Positions 59,183 to 64,000 of a stretch of 64,000 nt of DNA are shown piece by piece. Where the stretch lies: positions 18,083,135 to 18,147,134 of the forward strand of contig OU452202.1 in NCBI GenBank assembly GCA_911728435.2, given 5' to 3'. The stretch comes from Apoderus coryli (taxonomy: Eukaryota > Arthropoda > Insecta > Coleoptera > Attelabidae). Position 1 is the first letter of the stretch. Each line of letters begins with the position of its first letter. A program made the position numbers and the translations under genes. A model generated the notes under the pieces. It was given only the letters and a program-made list of their open reading frames with translations, ran no database searches and was not told the DNA's origin.

Positions 59183-59733
59183 AGTATATTGTGCAACGAA
59201 CATGAAATGACATATATTTCGTACGAGTATGATCGTTTGCAGTATGAGCCGCAGGCGACTGCTGCAAATCATATGAGTAGGAAATGGTTATTTCATGTGA
59301 GTTTCACACTATACTTTTTCTACGACTGTGTTAATGCTTTTGAATAAATTAAACATAATTTTGAGGAAAATATTTGTTTTTCGAAACTTACCGCTGTTGC
59401 CGTAAGCCTAAATACGATAAGTTAGAAGTATTAAATTGTCTAGGTGGTATATTAAACTATATTCAGTATCACTGTTTTTGTGTTTAGAAATTAGCGAAAT
59501 ACTTAATTATAATTATTATTAATTATAAATACCTAAAATATGGTGTTTGTATTGTCGGCATTTCTATGGTGATTTTTCATGCCTGACGCTACTTTTGTCA
59601 TTACCAGGAAATTTTATCCGTGCGTAATAATATTTCCCACTAGTTGCTACGCACGGGTAAATGAAAAACAGCATTACAATGTACTACATTTTAAAATCAT
59701 GATTGAACATATAATAAAGGCATTTAAAGACAA
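59183..59733 (+). repeat. Dispersed 550-570-bp repeat, family B, copy 2
   Basis: Full-length direct match to 22149-22714, starting within 15 bp of the LINE remnant and ending at AATAAAGGCATTTAAAGACA. Confidence 0.8.
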
Positions 59734-59757
59734 CCCAACCCAACCCAACCCAACCCT
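59734..59757. repeat. Short (CCCAA)n tract
   Basis: Four to five perfect CCCAA units between the family B repeat and the mariner. Confidence 0.8.
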
Positions 59758-59880
59758 GGTGTTGCAATCTGGCAACTGACAGTTGGACATTTTTGAAGTT
59801 ATACGTACTCAGAACATTTTGACATACGAGCGCTATTTGTGTTGTTTACAGTAACTTAAAAGATTCATCTCAGCCCAAAA

Positions 59881-60868
59881 ATGGAATTAAATCGTGAACA
59901 TTTTCGTGCGATTATTGTTTACAACTTTCGACGTGGATTAACTCAACAACACACGATGAAGCTCCATCAATGACCAGTGTTTATCGATGGTATGGTGAAT
60001 TCAATCGTGGTCGTAGTTCACTCCAAGACGAATTTCGTGAAGGTCGTCCAAAATCAGTTGTTGTTCCGAAAACTAGTGATGCTGTGCGCGAACTGATATT
60101 GCAAGATCGTCATGTGACCTATCAAGAGATTGAGACAACCTTAGGCATTAGTGGGACATTTGGCTGTCAAAAAATTTTGTTCGCGTTGGATCCCACACAA
60201 TTTGTCAATCGCTCAAAAAAAGGCTCGTGTCGATTGGTCTAAAGAAATGCTCAAAAACTACGATCGCGGTGCTTCGAATCACGTCTATGACATCGTGACA
60301 GAGGATGAATTGTGGATTCACGCGTATGAGTCCGAAAGGAAACAGCAGTCGACTGTATGGGTGTTTCAAGATGAGCCAAATCCAACAAAAGTTGTTCGCC
60401 CACGAAACACTTCCAGGCAAATCTTCGCCTGTTTTTTCGGAAAAACTGGACATGTCGCAACCGTACCACTAGAACAACGCAGAACAGGCAATTCTGAATG
60501 GTACACAACTATTTGTTTGCCAGTTATCTTCCAAGAAATCAGGAAAACCAACCGCTGAAGACGGATCACTCTTCACCACGACAATGTGAGCTCTCACACA
60601 TCGGCTCGAACAACTGCATTTTTGAGCACCCAAAACATCGATTTGCTGAGTCATCCGCCGTATAGTCCTGACTTAGCACCGAATGACTTCTTTTTATTCC
60701 CGTACGTAAAAAACAAACTGAGAGGTCAACGTTTTTCGACACCTGAAGAAACGGTTGCTGCATGTTTTGGAGATACCTCAATCAGAGTGGCAAAAGTGCT
60801 TCGACAATTGCTTCAAACGCATGCAAAAGTGTATAGATCTTCATGGGGGATATTTTAAAAAACAATAA
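59881..60868 (+). mobile_element. Mariner (D34D) transposase pseudogene
   Basis: ATG at 59881 (MELNREHFRAIIVYNFRRGL), then frameshift to SMTSVYRWYGEFNRGRSSLQ (HTH region). A second shift and small deletion near 60160 lead to KARVDWSKEML, TEDELWIHAYE (first Asp), HHDNVSSHTSART (second Asp) and YSPDLAPNDFFLFP (third Asp). Exactly 34 residues separate the second and third Asp. There is an in-frame TGA at 60556. A last shift near 60780 gives the normal C-terminus (KCFDNCFKRMQKCIDLHGGY) with TAA at 60866-60868. The SETMAR-like HTH and DDD architecture is clear; the copy is inactive. Confidence 0.88.
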
Positions 60869-62000
60869 AGTGATTTTCGATGATTAATATTTGTTTTTGT
60901 TCTCGAATTCCGAAATATAAATGGCAACCCTCGTATTAACTAAAATCGTGTCCATTCTGTATAAGCCTAAAAATTCCCTCAGTAAACACAGTGAGAAAAT
61001 ATCCAGAGCTTTCCACGGAAAGTTTATTTCATATTTAAACAGGTTATCTCTGGGAAAATCTACTGCAGGAGGGCTTTAAACTTTTTTTTTATGTCAGTTT
61101 TAAATAGTTTCCAGATTTATGATTAAAACATTTCGTACTTTTATGTCGCTAATAATTCTGCGTATGATATTTTTTTCGCGATGCATTTTCACTCTATCCC
61201 TCTTTTTGCTCTTCGCTTCATAATTTACGAGGACATTAGCTGGAAATTTAAAATACGATGTTTTTTTTCTGTATTAAAAAAGCAACACAACCTATAACTA
61301 GAAGTGAGGCAGAGAGACGTAATTTAATCGTGCTTTTTCTGGCATCCGGCCCATTGCAGTAGACTTATGCCAGAGAGGCGGTTGTTCTTCGTTTTTCCCG
61401 TTCATTTTGTAAAGCAAAACAGACAGTTTAAATCTTAAAAAGCGCCAGATAAATTTACTAGTTTACTGCTAACAGGCACGGATTCAACGGGAATGTGGTA
61501 TATTAAACCAGGGATGTCAAATTATTGCATGTCGGGGTTCTTTGGTTTTATTTCCAATCTGTTGACGAGTAAACGGTAAGAATTATTTTATAGAAAACGG
61601 TGATTCTCGATAGTGCTAGGCGTAAAAAGGATATTTTTTGTTTGTTTAGGAATGAGTTCTGTAAGTCAGGATATAAGAAATTAAAATTGAGTAGGTAGGT
61701 AGGTACGTCTATTTTAAATACGTATTTAATTTTCGTTTACCCCCTTTTTTTGACATAATTTTTGTACTGTGGCGTCCACCCTGTATAATTAGGTTGTTTT
61801 TATTTTTATTATTGATTTTTTTTTGTTACTTGTTGTAAGTTCGGTCGTTGTTATTGTTATTATTGTTTTCTGCAATGCAATGTACATTAATGTTCATAAT
61901 ATCTTTCATTAAACTAATTTGCGCGTGTATGGTGGTCTTTAGGATTTTCCTGTACGAGTACATTATAATATTGGTGAACTGCTCACATTTTTGTTATTTA
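60869..62000. other. No gene seen
   Basis: 60900-60940 likely holds the right end of the mariner (AAATGGCAACCCTCGTATTA). The rest is AT-rich; TAGGTAGGTAGGTAC at 61693 is a short tetranucleotide run. Confidence 0.4.
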
Positions 62001-63129
62001 GTATTGGGTCTGCCAGATAACTTTTTTTTTTTGAAAATATTATAAAAGAAAAACTGCTGAATATTTTCTCAAATTTCTTTTTTTATTTGACAGTACAATC
62101 CTTACGGTTAATAATGACAAATAATTTCATTCAAATGGCTGCCTCGGCTGGCCATGTAGTAGCCTACACGATCGGTCCAATTTTTAAGCACATTATCGAT
62201 TGTGTGCAGCTGTATTTCACCAATGGCTTCACGAATATTGTCTTTTAAAGCGTCAATTGTCTCTGGCTTGTCGGCGTAACACTCATCTTTGACGGCACCC
62301 CACAAATAATAGTCCAACGGTGTCAAATCGCAGCTCCGAGGTGGCCAAACGACATCAGCTCTGCGGCTGATAATGCGATCTTCAAAAACAGGGCGCAAAA
62401 CATCGAGTGTAGCTTCGGCTGTGTGGCACGTAGCGCCGTCCTGTTGAAACCAAATGTTGCCAATATCCTCCTCTTCAATTTTTGTGAACAAAAATTCGTT
62501 CAACATGGCCCGATAAGATCGCCATTGACTGTAACGGCCACTCCTTGCTCATTTTCGAAGAAAAATGGCCCAATTATGCCTCCGGACCAAAATCCGCACC
62601 AAACAGTGACTCGTTTTGGGTGCATCGGCTTTTCAATGTATGCGTGCGGGTTTTCTGTGCCCCAAATGCGACAATTTTGCTTGTTTACATACCCGCCAAG
62701 ATCAAAATGAGCTTAATCTGAAAAGATGATTTTTTTGGCAAAATCGGCATCTTCTGTAAGTCGATCGCAGGCCCACTGAGCGAAGCGAAAACGCATTGGA
62801 TGGTCAGTTGGCTTCAACTCCTGAACCAATTGGACTTTGTATGGCGTCATACCAAGGTCTTTATGCAAAATTCCTCTCAATGATGTCTCCGAAATGTTCA
62901 ATTGTTGAGACCGACGGTGAATTGATGTTGATGGCGCTTCACGCACACTTTCTGCCACAGCAGCAATATTCTCGGGTGTACGCACTGTTGTTCAAGCGTT
63001 TACACAACCATATTCGTTCAGCGGAAGGATAAAACTAATTATCTGTCAAATCAGACATGAGCTAAGTGTTACCCTTAACGAAATAAGTACTAGTTGAAAA
63101 AAAAAAACGTTAGATGGCGGACCCGATAT
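62001..63129 (-). mobile_element. Mariner, rosa-type DD41D, with both TIRs
   Basis: The ends GTATTGGGTCTGCCAGATAA (62001) and, mirrored from 63129, ATATCGGGTCCGCCATCTAA match well and are bounded by TA (61999-62000 and 63130-63131). Transposase on the minus strand: ENIAAVAESVREAPSTSIHR (HTH linker), KKIIFSD followed by a stop in place of the usual Glu, GYVNKQNCRIWGTENPHAYI, a 1-bp frameshift near 62516, IWFQQDGATCHTAE, then PRSCDLTPLDYYLWG and the end at ICHY (62108). The second and third Asp are 41 residues apart, the rosa signature. The N-terminal about 60-70 codons are deleted. Confidence 0.88.
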
Positions 63130-63179
63130 TAGAAACAAAATTTAAACATTTGAGTTTTGATATTCATTCAACTAACATG

Positions 63180-63530
63180 TACACCCAATAAACACACGTA
63201 GGTACGTAAAAAAACGTTTAAATTTACTAATAACGTTTTATTAAAATCGTGTTTTTCATACGTAGAATCTACTCAAAAACGTCGCGGTATTAAACGTTAC
63301 ATACAACGTGTAAAGAGAAACGTTTTATATTGGTGAATAAATAACAACTTTGTGTGGTGTTCAAAACACGTCAAAACTACGTTGATAGTAATATTTTTAA
63401 AACGTTTCCAGAATATGTCGAATACACGTAGAAAATAAACGATACATACACGAATTTTATTGTTAGATATTTATTTTTAAACAACGTTTCTAAAGAACAT
63501 TGACTAAACGTGTACTTGTATTTTTAAAAC
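63180..63530. repeat. ACGT-dense block
   Basis: Fifteen ACGT tetranucleotides (mostly in AAACGTTT, ACACGT or TACGT contexts) in about 320 bp of otherwise AT-rich DNA. Confidence 0.7.
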
Positions 63531-63830
63531 AATGCATTTATTAACGTAATATTGACGTATATTGTAAGGATTTTTTAAAGTTTAGTGCAGCATGTAAAAG
63601 TTTGAATAAATCGTTTAAAAAATCAGGTTGGTAATTATTTTTTAGGTACGTCAACTTTAATTTTTAGGTGCAGTTGTACACATGAAAGTTTAAATATAAC
63701 TGCACCTAAAAGTTTTTACATGCTGCACTAAACAAACTTTAAAATATCCTTACAATATACGTCAATATTACGTTAATAAATATATTGTTTTAAAAATACA
63801 AGTACACGTTCATTCAATGTTCTTTAGAAG
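63488..63830. repeat. 343-bp nested palindrome
   Basis: Arms 63488-63600 and 63706-63830 are reverse complements (shared: TTACATGCTGCACTAAA, CCTTACAATATACGTCAATA, AAAAATACAAGTACACGT). A second palindrome (63662-63711, TTTTAGGTGCAGTT and mirror) sits in the loop. No ORF. Probably one end of a foldback element that runs past the window edge. Confidence 0.75.
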
Positions 63831-64000
63831 CTAGAGCTATTAAGCTGTTAATAAATCGGCGATTTTTAAATGGTGAGAAACCATCGTATTGGTTCTGACA
63901 GTGACGGTCACTTACGCTGTCGAATTGGGAAAGTTGAGTACACTAGTAAACGGTTTGTTCCGACACGTTTTATTGGTTGCGAGAAACGTTAAAAACCCGT
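63831..64000. other. Continuation of the ACGT-rich zone to the window edge
   Basis: CACGTTTTATTGG and AAACGTTAAAAACCCG near the end suggest the same repeat continues beyond 64000. Confidence 0.35.

Noticed and set aside
59734..59757. Interstitial telomeric repeat
   Set aside because: The unit is CCCAA, not the insect TTAGG/CCTAA or beetle TCAGG unit, and the tract is only about 24 bp.
60205..60781. Several minus-strand ORFs of 60-85 codons
   Set aside because: Antisense shadows of the mariner transposase.

Overview
This window is strongly AT-rich, with short GT-AG introns and a dense layer of decayed transposable elements. It reads as a piece of a large, repeat-rich insect nuclear genome. 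The evidence is the mix of mariner, BEL/Pao, Jockey/CR1/RTE-type LINE, hAT and pogo-like remnants, plus a compact secreted trypsin-family gene. A beetle or similar insect is plausible, but nothing fixes the order. I found no bacterial operons, tRNA or rRNA genes, or CRISPR arrays.

Only two host genes are well supported. The last two coding exons of a mitochondrial DNA polymerase gamma accessory subunit lie at the left edge on the plus strand. A six-exon S1-family serine protease lies convergently at 3415-6107 on the minus strand; I assembled it exon by exon. It has a signal peptide, an IVNG start to the mature chain and the full His/Asp/Ser triad, but unusual S1-pocket positions.

The rest is mobile DNA at various ages. 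Broken elements include a BEL/Pao copy (14.4-16.2 kb), at least eight LINE fragments on both strands, a hAT (ZMYM1-like) transposase (36.1-37.2 kb), a psq-type N-terminal fragment (39 kb), a D34D mariner (59.9-60.9 kb), a DD41D rosa-type mariner with intact ends (62.0-63.1 kb), and several short mariner scraps. The one long intact reading frame (566 aa, 44.3-46.0 kb, minus) sits inside a 2,411-bp element. That element has 12-bp identical tips, further matching blocks within about 120 bp of each end, and a TAA duplication on both sides. I read it as a cut-and-paste DNA transposon carrying its own DDE-type transposase. At 51,489-52,488 there is an exactly 1,000-bp element flanked by ATAT. Its ends carry many copies of an ACGTTA-centred motif, and it encodes only the Cys-rich tail of a KRBA2-like integrase.

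Several structures are not explained by coding remnants. There are three long foldback elements (1.26-1.54, 27.36-28.74 and 30.57-31.68 kb). Seven copies of a hammerhead-ribozyme-like core are present, two with base-pairing flanks and a legal cleavage triplet. A 550-570-bp dispersed repeat occurs at 22.1 and 59.2 kb. A 223-bp MITE with an 8-bp target duplication sits inside a LINE. The last 850 bp of the window form an ACGT-dense palindromic zone.
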